A stretch of DNA of 64,000 nucleotides, taken from contig OZ316891.1 in NCBI GenBank assembly GCA_973895155.1, positions 9,858,001-9,922,000 of the forward strand. The letters are read 5' to 3'. The stretch comes from Marsupella aquatica (taxonomy: Eukaryota; Marchantiophyta). The notes beneath the pieces are model-generated. The model made no database searches. It was not told where the DNA came from and was given only the letters and a program-made list of their open reading frames with translations. Positions 1 to 13,500 of the stretch are shown here, one piece after another (position 1 is the first letter of the stretch; each line of letters begins with the position of its first letter). Both the position numbers and the translations under genes were made by a program.

Positions 1-3000
1 GGCGCCTTGGTTTACAGCAACGTTTCTGCGGGTTCTTCAAAGCAAAGAGAGTTTCAGCTTCTCTGTGGGTGTCCAATTCAAGGGTGGAATACAACGATTA
101 CGTATATCGTTGAAAATAACGACAATTTGCCTGCAGTTAGCCAAGAATTTAGTTCTAATACGTCTGCCATACAGATGTTAAACAGTCTTCCTAACATGGG
201 CTCCATCAGACCCGGTCACAATCTCTTCATCCCCACCAATTTCAGTAAGTTCTACAGCCGTTCTGTTTCAACAATTCTACTCAAGCGATAGTTAATACGT
301 TGGAGCTTTTGGTTGCTATAGCTAGGTGCACACTAGTCTGCGCTGGGAATTGTGTCACCCGGACTACCGTTTTGAAGGACTCATTTCTTGGAGAATGAAT
401 TGTCACCAGTAACATGAACTACTGTAGCAACCTTGAATCCTAGTAAGCATGGACTACGTTTAGTCATCACGACCGTTGTGTGCACCTACTATGATTAACA
501 ATCTTGTTTAGTTTCAATGGAAAGAGAGGAAGATTTTCGGACATGTGAAAGTCACGAATCCAGACCTTTGCTGAATTAATGGCAAATAGGACAGAAAGTA
601 CTTGATATGACAATGGCAAATATGGTCATGAGGTCATTGAGACTGCTAGATCTAATAACAAACAACACTCTTGGTTTGACACTCCAAGAAGGGACATCAG
701 TAGATGGTTGCCACTCATTAACTAATCGCAGATCAGGTCGGTGAGTTCCAACATCTAATGCGAAGTCGCACGGCTCAGCCTCAAAGCGTTTGATACGGGG
801 TATCTTTGATGGGAAACCTATGGTTCTCCCTTCTTTCTCCCTCTAAATAGCCAGTCGCCATGGTCTAGCAATCAAGAAAAAGGAGCCCGATTGAGATTCT
901 CATCCTAATTGTTTTCTGTGTTGTCTTTGTTGCCGATCGGTGCACTTGGCTGTGAACTTCGTTGGCTTGGATCGGAGTAGCACCATCTCATGTCGCACCT
1001 CAAGGTATGACAAGCTCATGATTGCATACTTAGCTATATTCTCTTGAAAAGTAGTCACATGATGCTCCTCTATCAAAGACTAGATGAAGGTGTCGTTCGT
1101 GGTTCGCCGCGGCTCTTTGGTAGCAGATTCCACTGTTGAGTATTAAGCCAACGATTCGTTCGAAAGATTTCCTTGAAGATTTCCTTTGGTCTTTGCAAAA
1201 ATTATGAGTAAGCTGGGCTTGGCCATGTCGATCTAACAATATGACGTCACCTTTCCAAGATTGGTGATAACTTGCAGTTTTATACCATGAGCCCAAGTGT
1301 TACTGACATTTCAACACGCTCAACTGTCCCTTGCAGAAGCTACTCAACCATCCCCTGAAAAAAAAAAGAGCAACGGTCTCGTGGCCGGGGTCATATCTGC
1401 AGTGGTGGTGCTCCTCGTCTTAGTCGTGATTACTGCATGTGTGTTTTGGTGGAGACGTGTAAGGAATCACACTGTGTACAGCCGTTCTAGTGTCGAACAC
1501 TCCGGCGCTTCGCTGTCGGGGCCTTCCAAGGAACATGATGGAAGGTTTGGCTTCATCGGTAGCTGGTTTAATTCCCAAAGAGCAAAGAGTTGCGGTGTCA
1601 ATAACAACGTCAAGCGCAGCATTACTCTTCCCAGAGGTAAGATCGATCTTGAAGTAGTTAGCAGAGGTGCTCAGTTACTGTCGGTTCGTGGTCGATCTGA
1701 CCGTAATGTGATCGATTGCAATCGCGCAGCGAAGTTGTAGAGCTTACCATGAGCTAAAGTGCCTGGTGTCGATTCTGACGCTGACGACGAGGAAAGTCTC
1801 TCGTAACACTAGGCATGGTAACACGATACGTTCAGAACAAGTATCTTAGAAAATCATGGCGCTATCATTACCGGATACATGCTCACTTCGCTATGCCACT
1901 AATTCATTTTTTAATTGGTACTTTATTTTCGACAGCTAGAAGCTTGCTTGAAGTCTCAGTTGAACGAGGATGTTGGTTGGGAAGAACCAGGATAATAACA
2001 ACCCAGGTTGCTGTTCTCTCTTTCAGAGGCGATGGATGTCTTCGACCAAGAAAAGCCGATTATCTTTGCTTACGAAGAGATCATTGAAGCCACAGACAAC
2101 TTCAAGGAATCTCGATTGCTCGGGCAGGGTTCTTATGGTGCGGTTTACTATGGAATTCTGCGCGAGCAGGTGAGTGAAATATATGCTCGTCGTGTATGAA
2201 ATATGCCTCGATAGACAGTTCAAAAGCGATGGTACTGATCGATGATCGTTTCTTAGCATCTGCTTTCACGTCCCCAAACTCTACTGAAGATATACTACGA
2301 CTGGTTTCTCTAATGCATAGACGTGCAATCTAAAACAATCAACTAAAATATGGGTTCCCGATTGATTGAAAAACCAGTATGTAGTGTTTTGTTGGTCAAT
2401 CTAGCAATAAAAGCGGTAAACGTACTCAGATATGTCTCAGGGTTTACGAAGGCAACCAAGGAAACGTCTGGGCGTCCCATTGTTTATAACCATTGGTCGG
2501 TGGGTCTCTACTAAAGCTATGATTCCATTACTCAAAGGGATTTCTAAATTTAAGGAAGTTTATACTGTGCAGAATGTTGCAATCAAGCAAATGAAGACGA
2601 CAAAGTCAAGGGAGTTCTATGCCGAGTTGAAGGTCCTCTGCAAAGTTCATCACACGAACCTGGTAAGGAAAATCTCGAGAAAATGGAAACGAAATCCCGA
2701 ATAGGATCTTGTTTGCGGGGCTTGCCCTGATTCTACATTTCACCGTTTGTAGCATGTGAGTTCAAACAGATCACGAATTTAATGTGATGGTTTGTAGAGT
2801 AGGACTGAATGATAGAGTCTCTCAATCAAAGGACACACGATTTCGCGGGCTGAACGATTGTCGCGAAAGTTGTTGCGTTGCTTCCCTCCGAAGTAGGTTA
2901 GAATCCATTATTGAATTTGCTATACGGTCCGGCTACTTACTGGGTAATAGATCATTCGATTCTTCGATGCAATTACGTGACGCTCATCTTGTTGTTAACG

Positions 3001-6000
3001 ACGTATGCTCCTATTTCTCACATGAATGCAGGTGGAACTACTTGGATATTCCGCAGGCGATGATAGTTTGTTTCTCATTTACGAATTTGCCGAGAATGGA
3101 GCGCTCAGTCAGTATTTACACCATACGAAAGGCAATCCTGCAGGTATCTTCTCACTATGCAAACTTGTGAGGATATTTTGTAAGGGTCAAGTTTAAAATA
3201 CAGTAAATCGAACGACTGGGGAATCCATCGCTTTCGCACGTCTTCCGACATTTTGCACACTTTGACTGACATTGATTGGTCATTGATTTTCAAGTATGCT
3301 GGTTTTGAACACCAGGTTGAAGTCAATCGCCTATCGAAGTGGATTAACCCTTTCTGAGAGATATTCTTAGTAGACCCCCTTCTGGAAAAAGTTTGCTTAA
3401 TCAACCCCCTCCATACTTTTCCCCAATCTGGACCCGTTGATGGACCTTTCCATCTCAGATCTGGATTCATAGACCTCAGGGGGTCGATCAAGTAACAAGT
3501 TTCTTTTTGGGGGCCGATCAAGCAAATACCTTTTCCCAGCATGAGCCTGGTTGCTGAGCACAATGTTAGCTATGGCCCACTGATGTGATTCTTCACCCCC
3601 TAATGCGAAGCAGCCACTCCTATCTGTCGCCCTATCTGTCGATAAGCATAGTGCAAAGAGACTCTTTGGCTAGTAGACAGTGCACGTTTTCCAGGCATGC
3701 AATTACTGTTCGAAAATGGTTGTAGGTACGTAGGCAATGACTGCGTACTAGCTGGGTTAGTCTCAAGCTGGCGACTGTCAAAATAAAAGACAAAAACGGG
3801 TGGTTCTCCTTTTAGTATGGCAGGACGACCTTGCAAGGAGTATCTTAGACAAAAACGTGCGTTTTTCCTTTTGGTCTGTCAGGGATACTTTGCAAGGAGT
3901 ATCTTAGACAAAAACATGTGTTTCTCCTTTTAGTCTGGCAGAGGTACTTTGCAAGGAGTATCTTAGATTGTCGTGAATAGTTGTGTCATGCGGTGTCGCA
4001 TGTGATACCCTTTCGATGGTTTCTTTACCTGTCCGAGCCCTTTCTCCTTCTCCCATTTAAAGTGGCATTGGTGTACTATAACCCATGGGCCCAAGGGGGT
4101 TAGACATATAATCCCCTAGTGCAGTGAACCCAACCTGGTTAGAGCCATGGCCCTCAAGTGGTCATGGATGAATTAACTAGCATAATCCCCCCGCCCTGTA
4201 GTTGTGCTCTAGTTTGACCTGAAATTTGCACCATAAATCGGATAACTCTTGAGGTGGACAAGTCAAGGGACCAAAATCTCATAACACACGGGCCAGGCTG
4301 GCTCATAAGTATCCATAGAAATACAAAGACAACACTAGAGGACCATTTCCTTCATTGGCTGAACTTCATTTCAGGTCGAGTGATGGGGGCCTGAAAAAGG
4401 GCTAACACCCTAAAATGGCCCGAATGTATTGTCAAAAATAGTATAGAAAATGATCAAGACCTTATGTACACCTTATTGTCAAAGCCATAATGCTCAGACT
4501 CTTGTGACCATGTAGGTTTGGTAGTTGGCCTAGTTTATTAGATCTTCACGCGACTTTCATTCTTGACTTCCAAAGACAATACTCCCACAAAGATCAAAGG
4601 ATAACAGGTGCATTCCTACCTATCAGCTTTGGGGTTTCCCTTAGAGTTCTACCTTTCGAGACTGACCCGCCTTAAATCAGTCCCCCTGCGTGCACCCCCC
4701 CCCCCCCCCCCCCCCTTTTTCTTTTCGGATTATTGGGCATTTCATGTGTAGGTACTTCAGTTCCAGACTCTCGTCTTTGTGGAACCTCGAAAGATTTCAG
4801 TGAATTCCATTTAACGTTAACAAAACAGGACAAGAAGAAACCAAAGAACAAGAACATACAACGGGGTTTGTTCATGGACAGGTAGTCTATCAGTTCTTGG
4901 GAGCGTCACTAAAGTCAACATGTACATCAGGCACTATTTCTCAGCACTCATGTCTCCAGCTAGAGCACGCTAATAGATTGGTACCTAGGTGGGCCCGTGT
5001 GCACAAGGATTGATGAGAAATTGTAAAGTTTATGAAGAAAGGGTGTATAGGGGATCCTGTTTACAGTGCAGTGCAATGGAAGAAGCGAAAGTAAAGCAGA
5101 GAAATTACCACAAGTTGACGAGATGTCAAGTGTTTCATGAGTTCAGGAGGTCCTAGTTGTGTGCCTAGATGAGTTAAACTTTCTTTTCCAGCTTAACCTT
5201 TTCGAAGCAATAAGAAAAAAGGAGCTAAAAACTGGTGGTCCTACTTGTCTCCTCAGATTATCTGCCTTTGTCCTGGACGGCTAGGGTTCAAATCGCGTTG
5301 GATACTGCTCGTGGCCTGGAGTACATACACGATCATACCAAGGCGCATTATGTCCACCGGGATGTGAAAACCAGTAACATCCTTCTGGATGGATTCTTCA
5401 GAGCAAAGGTTCTCGTCTGCCCCTCCGTCCGTCTTCCGTTGAAGTCAACTCCTAAATAAAAGTGAACTGAGCTAGTATTGTATACAAGTAGGTACTACGA
5501 TCTTGTGCTATGGAGTCTCATTTACGGAATCGACGATAGTAAGTTGGTGAGTCCGCTTGTCTGATAGCTAAGCGAGGATTCCACCATATTAGCGCTGTTC
5601 ATCCTAGACTGATGCCATTAGTAAATGTGGCTCGTCGTCGTATCGATCCGAGTACCAGACAGTGCTAAATTCAGCGGCGATGAATTCCTTTGATCTACCC
5701 CTGCTTGTTGGCTGTTACCTGTCAATTTGTCTTATGCAACTTTGCATGGCCGGCTGATCTGGCGCCGAAAGTCGTGATTGGAGGTCTTTGAGAATGTAAG
5801 AAGGATCAGTGGATCACAGTCGCCCGCCCAAATTGAAATGCTTGGTGGACCCGCACCTTGCCGATCTGATGCTTTCAGAAACTTCCAAGGCCCTGACGAG
5901 GCTTGTTCGTGGGAACAGGGAAAACGCACTTACACGCAAGTCCTATGGATACCTGAAAATTTTAGTCTTTCAAAAGTGGAGACGGGATGACATAAAGTAG

Positions 6001-8019
6001 GTAGATATACCATAGTTCATGTGAAGCGTATAAATACAGGGTACTGGGTGAACCGGAGAATGATCAGATGGTAGCTAGTCTCATGGATGTCGAAAATACG
6101 TCTTTCTAGTATTTTCGAGGAGTATCAACAGACGGCTACGCACGGGAGGAGAGCAAGTGATCCGGTACGGCGAGTAGATTTTTCAGTATCGTAGTATATG
6201 CTATGGTATGCGAAAGTGCAGGCAAGTTGGGAGAGCCTGGATTGTTTAATAATTAAGGTCCATAAAGAAAACATGAGAAAACACATTAATGTTTGTAGAA
6301 ATTAACCGTAGAAAAAGGGTCTAGGCAAGGACAGGAAGTTTTGCTGAAGGAAATAGAGGTCCGTGGTTCGGCATTACGAAAACAGCATTGGTGGCAGGGA
6401 GGACATCGCAGCCTAGGGCCGAAGAGGAGATCATTGTCTTGCTTTCGCACTTATGCAGTCCTTAAGAGAAGGACGGAAGTGGGACCCGAATTTCACATCG
6501 AAGCCTTAAGTTGATCAATACCGATTCAGACCGAATATAGACAACATTCAATGGTAGAAAGATCATACCGGGACCGAAATAGACAACATTTAGTTGTAGG
6601 AAAATAATGCCAGGGTAAGTGGAGTTGAAAACTGGTCGCAACTATACATACAAACAGAGTGTTTCCCTAATGACGGCGGCTTGCCCTAAATGGATTACAA
6701 TGTCTCATTCATGCAGGTGGCTGATTTTGGATTAGCTAAGCTGGTCCAGCAGAATTCTGAGACGTTTATTACCTCAACTCGAGTTGTCGGGACCTTTGGT
6801 TACATGCCTCCAGAGTAAGTTGATCCTTTACTCTCTCGTAGGTGGAAGATTTGGCTAGTGGCATAGCGTTTAGTAGTATTTACGTACTGGTCCAGTAGTT
6901 CAAACTAAAATAATTGGCCAATTTCCGAACTGTAGGCGGAATTATTTAAATCAATTTCAAATTCGACGGACCATTCTCCTTACTACGCCATATGCACTTT
7001 TGCAATTCTCTGATGATCTCTGACAGACAAACAAACAATTGAATCGGGTCATTCTCATGCCCCAAACTACCAGTTAAATTTGTCGCACTGCATCGTCCCT
7101 TATTTTGGTGTGATTATACTTGAGCATCCTTGGTCGTGCTCTGTTTTGATCCGTATAGCTCTGTATAGCTACTGTGATAAGTGTAGCAAACGAGATGATA
7201 ATTGATAAGATCGACTTTCTTGACCCTCATGTCAGGTATGTACACGGTGGTCGCACCACATCGAAAAGTGATGTGTATGCCTTTGGAGTTGTGCTCTTTG
7301 AGCTGATAACCGGTAAACCAGCTATGTCGAAGACGGATTCCGGTCGCCGGTCATTGATCTCCTTTGTAAGTGAGACGGACTTGCCACGGACTTTTGTCAG
7401 TCGACTTTGAACTTTTCATGTTTAAGCATTTAGCGTCGTTCGCAGATTACTCCCCGTTTCTGTTTGCTAAACAGGTGCCTATTGCTGCCTTGTTGCGCTT
7501 CAGATGTTGGAAGTCCTCAAGGAGGAGCATGATCCAAGAGTGAGGTTCCAGGATGTGGTAGACCCACGTCTTGGTAATTGCTTCCCACTGGAGTGGTCTT
7601 TCAAGGTATGTTTGGACAGTCATCCATTGTGGTACCTTCCTCTACAAAATTTAGACGTTCCAGTGAAAAAGTCGTATCTGTTATTGTGGATAGTATTTTG
7701 GTCGAAATGTATCCGTTCAGCCATAGATTAAGGCTTCATTGGTCGGATAGGGATTCAGCTACCATTACTCAATCGAGTATTTTCTCTGATTTTACACTGA
7801 AATGTATTGATACTACTGACTGTCCGTTGATAAGTTTCTCCATCCGGTGTACAGATGGCGAAGTTGGGGAGAGCTTGTGTTGAGCAAGAACCAGCTAAGC
7901 GACCAGAAATGAGGACCGTCGTTTTTACCTTGTCTCAATTTTTGCTCAATTCCATTGAGTGGGAGGCAGCTTTTGCAGGAACCAGTCAAATTTTCAGTGG
8001 GTTGACCCAAGGCAGATAG
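1..8019 (+). CDS. LYK: LysM receptor-like kinase, LYK3 (At1g51940) type, 5' partial
   Basis: Plasma-membrane receptor kinase that would sense chitin-type or Nod-factor-type oligosaccharides. Ten visible exons: 1-244, 1337-1636, 2027-2169, 2573-2662, 3032-3143, 5257-5408, 6717-6814, 7236-7365, 7504-7605, 7855-8019. All phases match and give 511 residues. Seen in order: a CGC pair (CXC spacer) followed by the last LysM domain (exon 1), a linker and one membrane helix (exon 2), then a complete kinase: glycine loop [13 protein letters not shown] lysine, alpha-C glutamate in [12 protein letters not shown] in [17 protein letters not shown] and MPPE. All catalytic residues are present, so it should be active. 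The tail ([10 protein letters not shown]...SGLTQGR) matches AtLYK3 better than CERK1. Signal peptide and upstream LysM domains lie left of the window. Introns 5 (2.1 kb) and 6 (1.3 kb) are unusually long. Confidence 0.93.
3789..3967. repeat. 59-bp tandem repeat, three copies, in LYK intron
   Basis: Three near-identical units begin at 3789, 3848 and 3907, each starting with GACAAAAAC and ending with CAAGGAGTATCTTAGA. They lie in the 2.1-kb intron between the exon ending at 3143 and the exon starting at 5257. No coding potential is visible. This is a simple local duplication. Confidence 0.9.
4695..4715. repeat. poly-C tract (21 C) in LYK intron
   Basis: An uninterrupted run of cytosines (guanines on the other strand) in the long intron. 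Its length is likely to vary between individuals and sequencing runs. The rest of this intron, about 3970-5256, shows no exon-like sequence. Confidence 0.9.
6529..6612. repeat. 43-bp imperfect tandem duplication in LYK intron
   Basis: Two diverged copies start at 6529 and 6572. Both contain GACCGAAwATAGACAACATT-like sequence. They are non-coding and lie just upstream of the DFG exon (6717). Confidence 0.6.
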
Positions 8020-10503
8020 GTCCGACTATGTCAGCTCAGTCATCCAAGCGCGCAGCTTGCATATTCTCGCATCATGCATGAATAAGATTATCTGCCTCAG
8101 CGCCCGATTCACTCCCAGAGTATGGTGTGATGAGCTCCAATGTTCGAAAACTTCGGTAAGTCACTACCAACAAGATTCGATTCGAACGCTGCAGTACTCG
8201 GTAACACGTCCAAGATGACAAGTGTCGTCAAACGCGTCAATTGCCAAACATAATTGCCAAATCATTGTAGGCGTCATGTGCCTACGATACCGCGGTTGTT
8301 TAAGGCAACACCGCGTCGAATCTGAAATTCACTTAAGGACACACCAGATTCTAAGCACTGGTCGAGCTCTGTTTGCTTTGACATAGAGTGCTACTTACTG
8401 AAACTGATCCCACTGCTAGGGGGTCCTTTGTTGAGGTAGTTACGCATGAGTTGCACTTGTATATTGCGACCAATTGTGCTTTGCGTATATTGCGGTGCCC
8501 GCAATTACTTCAAGTGTTTGGGAAGTTGCGCACCATGAACCCGACATACTTTGATAAGTTGTCGAGTGAGAGAGCTTGGCAAGCAAAGTCAAACTTTAGG
8601 GCCGTACTAACTTAATGCAGATTGGGTTCTTTATGCTGATTTGAAATGTCATGGGAATGCCCCACTCCCCCGGCATAGTTAGATCTTTGGGCAGATGAGA
8701 ATGGTCAGGCAGCTAAGGTAAGTTGCAGATAATTCTACTCCAAGGATGAATTAAACTGCCAGCATTGCATGCAGACTTGGCAGTTCCAAGCGCAGATGAA
8801 TGTGGTGGAAGACAGGACAGGTTTCCAGAAATTTAGTAAATTTTCCTGCTCTATTGAGCTACAGAGCCAAGGCCTGTTTAGATTAGCTTCTGTCTCTGAT
8901 TCGTGTTGGATTTTCCTAAACCGACAGGAAAAGATGAAACTCGCAACTAGATTTGTGTTCACAAGTGAATTGGACATCCTATGGAAGTGTCAAGATACGT
9001 GTAATCTCGTTCGTTCTTTCCGACTCTTGCTGAACATCTGGCGCTATCCAAGCTGCTTAGAAATGAGCTCATATTACTTGCTGGACAATTTCCAAATCAG
9101 AAGAGACATTCACACAACATCTCATAGAAGTTCGCAAAACCATTCGATGTTTGGCCAAAGGCTGCGATGTCATTTTTGCCATGAGCAAATCCCATCTCGG
9201 AGCACATTTACAGCGACGTTTCCGAAACCGTGTGATTCTTAGATTCTGTCGGACAGTAGCTCACATGTGACACAGTAAGATTTGCTCAAGATTACAAATC
9301 CAGTGTTCCAAGTCTTCACGGACTGGAATGTCGGTGATGCCAAGCCATATATATATAATTTTCTCGGTCCTCATCACCTTGTCATCACTTAATAACTTCA
9401 CACATCGATGAGAATTTCAGACGACCTGTCGCTGTGATGGGAGAGGAGAACTTGTCAATCATGATATGCACTCCATGGTTGGGTCTAACCAATTGCAAGT
9501 TTTGCAAGGTTCGAACTGAAACAATCCAAGTTGCAACTCCAATCCGGTGGGTGTCCATCCCTCTCAACGGATACTCTTTCTTGGAACAGATTGCAATCGT
9601 CTGCCTAAGAACAGTTTTCGTCCATTCACAAAGGAGTTGACACACGCAAAATTTATGGATATTCATGCACAGAATGTCGCATACATCATGGCAGGGTGAA
9701 ATTTGGAGAGCTATATGAATGAATTGAATGTTTTTATCTCCGTGCTGCAGTTACATATTCAACAAACGAGGAAACGAGTAGCAACTCGTTTCTGTCAAAA
9801 ATGAAAGGTCTATCCAAGTGTACCAAACGAGAGAGAGGATCATCCTTTCTATGGAAGCCATTTCTTCATAATACCCTTGCGATGCGTTGGAACAATATGA
9901 ACTTTGTGGGGATAAGGAAGTTTACCCCCTACGGACAGTTCCTCCACATGTCATTACAAAATCGCTTCGCAATTAAAGTAGATTGACTTCGAGCTAATTA
10001 ATTGGATTTTCCAGCTTCCAATTGTGCAACCTCTTTCAAAGGCCATATTTTACAAAATCTCGGTTGCTAAAACTAGAGAACAACTGGAACCTTCATGTAA
10101 ATTCTATTTTCAAATCAAGGCCACAGGGGCAGACAGGTGGCGACTCACCATCACACTTGTCCAAGAGCGAAAACCTAGCACTAAAATTCCGCACTTTTCT
10201 TGCTCCTGCAAGCCCCAAGTTGAGTCACCAAGTTGAGTCAGAAAAGAATATGTTCAATGACAACTAATTCTTACTCTTTCACAACTTCCACAATTAAAGA
10301 CGGACAACGCAGATGGTGGCTCAATGGCTATTTTCCCATTCTGCCGAAAATCACACGACCTCATTAAACCTTTTCTAATTGCAGAGAACCAAGTTGAGAC
10401 GGCAATCAATTGCCGAGATGCAACTGCAGAAACAGCAAATACATAAACGTCAACACCAAGATCCGACGATCATTTGTAACAGAAGAAATATCTCTAAGGT
10501 AAA
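8020..10503. other. Convergent spacer between LYK and XLG
   Basis: About 2.5 kb between two convergent genes; it should hold both 3' UTRs. A 157-codon open frame at 8769-9242 (+) shows no recognisable domain and no link to either gene. No RNA gene or mobile element was recognised. Confidence 0.6.
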
Positions 10504-13500
10504 TTACCTGTCCTTGAAAAAATCGTCCCGACCTGGCGTCGGACAATTATGATGTTGAGAGTAGGAACTGAAGTCAGTGCTATAGCTGGGTTCATCCGGA
10601 AACAAATCCCAACCATTATCCTTCCACTTCAAAATTTCTCTCACGTATTGGAATGTTTCCAATACTTTGTCTTTCTCAGTAGCATTTAGTTTGAACGTGA
10701 AAAGCTTGTGGCCACTGCACGCAAATAACTCCTTGTACTTTCTAACAACAAAGGTGTAACCAAGCTGGGCCTGGATTTGGCCTGTCATCTGGGATGCCCC
10801 AACCGGTCTGAAGTCATCGAACCACTCGCAGGTTGTCAGTGGAATCCCCCTGCATATTTTTTCCTCAAACAAATCGTATTTGTTGAGTAACAGGACCATA
10901 GGCTTCTCACCAAGAACGGGGTGTTTCACAACACTGTCGAACAGCTCCTTCTGGAGTAATTTACTGCGTGACACGCCACATTTGTCCACCAACATTTGGT
11001 CATACTCACTTATTGCCACGCAGAACACTACTGCGTGTACGTCCTCGAACATCGAAAGCCACTTGCAGCCTTCTGTCATGCCTTTACCTCCTACCTTGAT
11101 CAGCTGGTACCTGATACGCGTTAGGACATGAAATGACATCAGAGCATGCAAACAGTGAAGAAAAAAACACCATTCACAATAGAGCTTGCCACAAACTTGA
11201 CTTTAGGTATGCATGGCAGTTATTGTGCAACTCCCCAATCCCGGGACGGATCCAAATGCATGTCTTCTGATCACACATCTCTGGCGTCTGAGAAATTATA
11301 TTTCTCGGTGGGCAAAAGTTGCACAATTCCTTTGCCAACAAATTAGAACACTAAATCGACGTCAACAAACCTGCCAAAGTAGACCAATACACAAAAAGAA
11401 CGTCCACTTATTGACTATCACAATGTTTTGGGTGGTGAATATGCTGAGCAGCAGCCATTTTGTCAGCAATTTATAAACATTTTCAATTTGCTTGATTTCC
11501 AGCAAAACAAAGCGCTCAAGCATTGCTCCACACTACATGAGTAGGCTTCCGCAGCTCCTCCGCCCACTTGTTATACCCAGTTACTAGACCACAACTCGCC
11601 ATGTCATGTTGTGAACACTTCACGTGACTCCCTAAAGATACGGAACAATTGTAAACTTTTGACTGAGTATTAGAAGACAGTGAAAAATTTCCAAGAGGCC
11701 ATTATTTAGAGAGACCTTCCAGGCGACGAATCATCATGATCCTGGTAAGATGGCATTTTATCATCCAATAAAAATTCCACTTCCGCAAGTCCTGATCCTT
11801 GAGCCAGGCCTTCAGCTCGCAGAATGTCTTCGTCAGAAGGTACGTATTCATTAGAAAATACATCCACCACCTGCCAAAATAGCAAAATTTAATAGACACG
11901 TCTGAAGCTTTAAAATCCAACCTCCTATATTCGCACATCTACAGGCAGTGCATTCCTTCCGAAATATTACGAAGGATGCTGAGAAGAATTTTTTTTCATC
12001 ATCTCCGAGGACAGAAGTGGACGCGGTCCTCCTCAAATTTAGTCATTGCGCGAGCGTATATTCTTGCTGTGTTGCATCTAAATGCTTCTACAGAGGATAT
12101 CTAGGCTTCTGGCTACAACTGCGACCCAAATACAGCATTATGGGTTCAAATCGTACATGTTTTTCAGTAATAAAGCAAACCAAAATAACAGAGAAACTAA
12201 GGTAAAGCCTTGGGAAGGTTAATCCGCTAACTGATTGACTGCCATGGTCAGACAAAAGAACACGGAAGCAAGCATAAATTTCTTTTGAAGGTTTCCCAGG
12301 AGAGTAAACGTGGGACATAATTACCTTGTCGAGGAAGTATTCTGCTGCATCCGGAAGAGAGTTGAGTTCATCTTTCCTTTTGTGAGTGGCCTGAATGGCA
12401 GCATCTCTCCATAATTGATGAACCAGCAGCGGGTATTCAGTGCTACTTGTAGAAATAAATATGTCAAAAGACTCGGCGAGACTCTCGGAGAACCACTCCG
12501 CTTGTTGCTTCAGCCGACCTTCGAGGGCATACACATTTTGTTTGGTTCCAACATTTTCATCTGCACAACCTTTCTGTCAATATTGTTCTAAATGACAAAA
12601 CTCCTTATCTCAGATAGTGGACCGATGCTCCTTTAAAGTCACACTCGGACCACACATAACTGAATCAGACCAATGCATTGAATAATTTGGACTGTAACCT
12701 GGGAAATATGTCACTTCTAATACCGACAGGAAATAAGAGGGAGGCACTTTTTGAATCGGGATTCCCCCCCGCTGGGCCCCCGCCAAACCAACCCTCCCCC
12801 AAGCCACACCAGCTGAATCAAGGAGGTCTTTTGTCTCAAGGGGGATTTCAAATGTTTTATCATACCATCAGTAAACACCGTTCAGACTATAACAACAATG
12901 CATTGTATATTCTTCCATTAAATGTCACTCTTGGTCAAGAAAGCTTTAGGCAGCAAATGCATAAAACAGTAGTACGTCCCGGCATGAATCTAACTAATAA
13001 ATCTCAACAATGCTCCAAACCCAGCCCAATTGTTTTTTCCCAACAATGACTAGTGACAAATGACTCCAAAGTTTGACATACAAGTTCCAGAGAAAAACTT
13101 TCTGTCCGAGTAGTACTACTCTGGTGTCCCTGCTGTATACGTATCAACTTATAGTCGCGTGCTATAGTTCAAGGACAAGGTAAATTATTCTCACCTGAGT
13201 AATCTCCAGTGGCATAACCTCTAGTATTATCTACCAAGTCGTCTTCCTCTTCCTCAAAGCGCTCTCGGCCCTCCAGCAAAATACCTATATATCTGTAAAT
13301 GTGGCGCTGGATCACCACCTTCATTTGCATCCGTTCCTCACTAGTGAAGCCATCCTTGAACAAGAATTTTGTCTGTTGATATCACAAGACAGATAATGAT
13401 CGTGATTGTCACTTTTGAAGAACACATATACAATTTTGGGCTGGTTTCGAGTCAGTCCATTATATGAATTCACCGTTCCTGAGTCGTCTAATTATTGTCA

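Noticed and set aside
3788-3970. 59-bp repeats as a CRISPR-like array
   Set aside because: The units are directly adjacent without unique spacers and lie in a plant intron; this is a plain tandem repeat.
8769-9242. 157-codon frame between LYK and XLG
   Set aside because: No recognisable domain and no link in phase to neighbouring exons; position fits 3' UTR or spacer.
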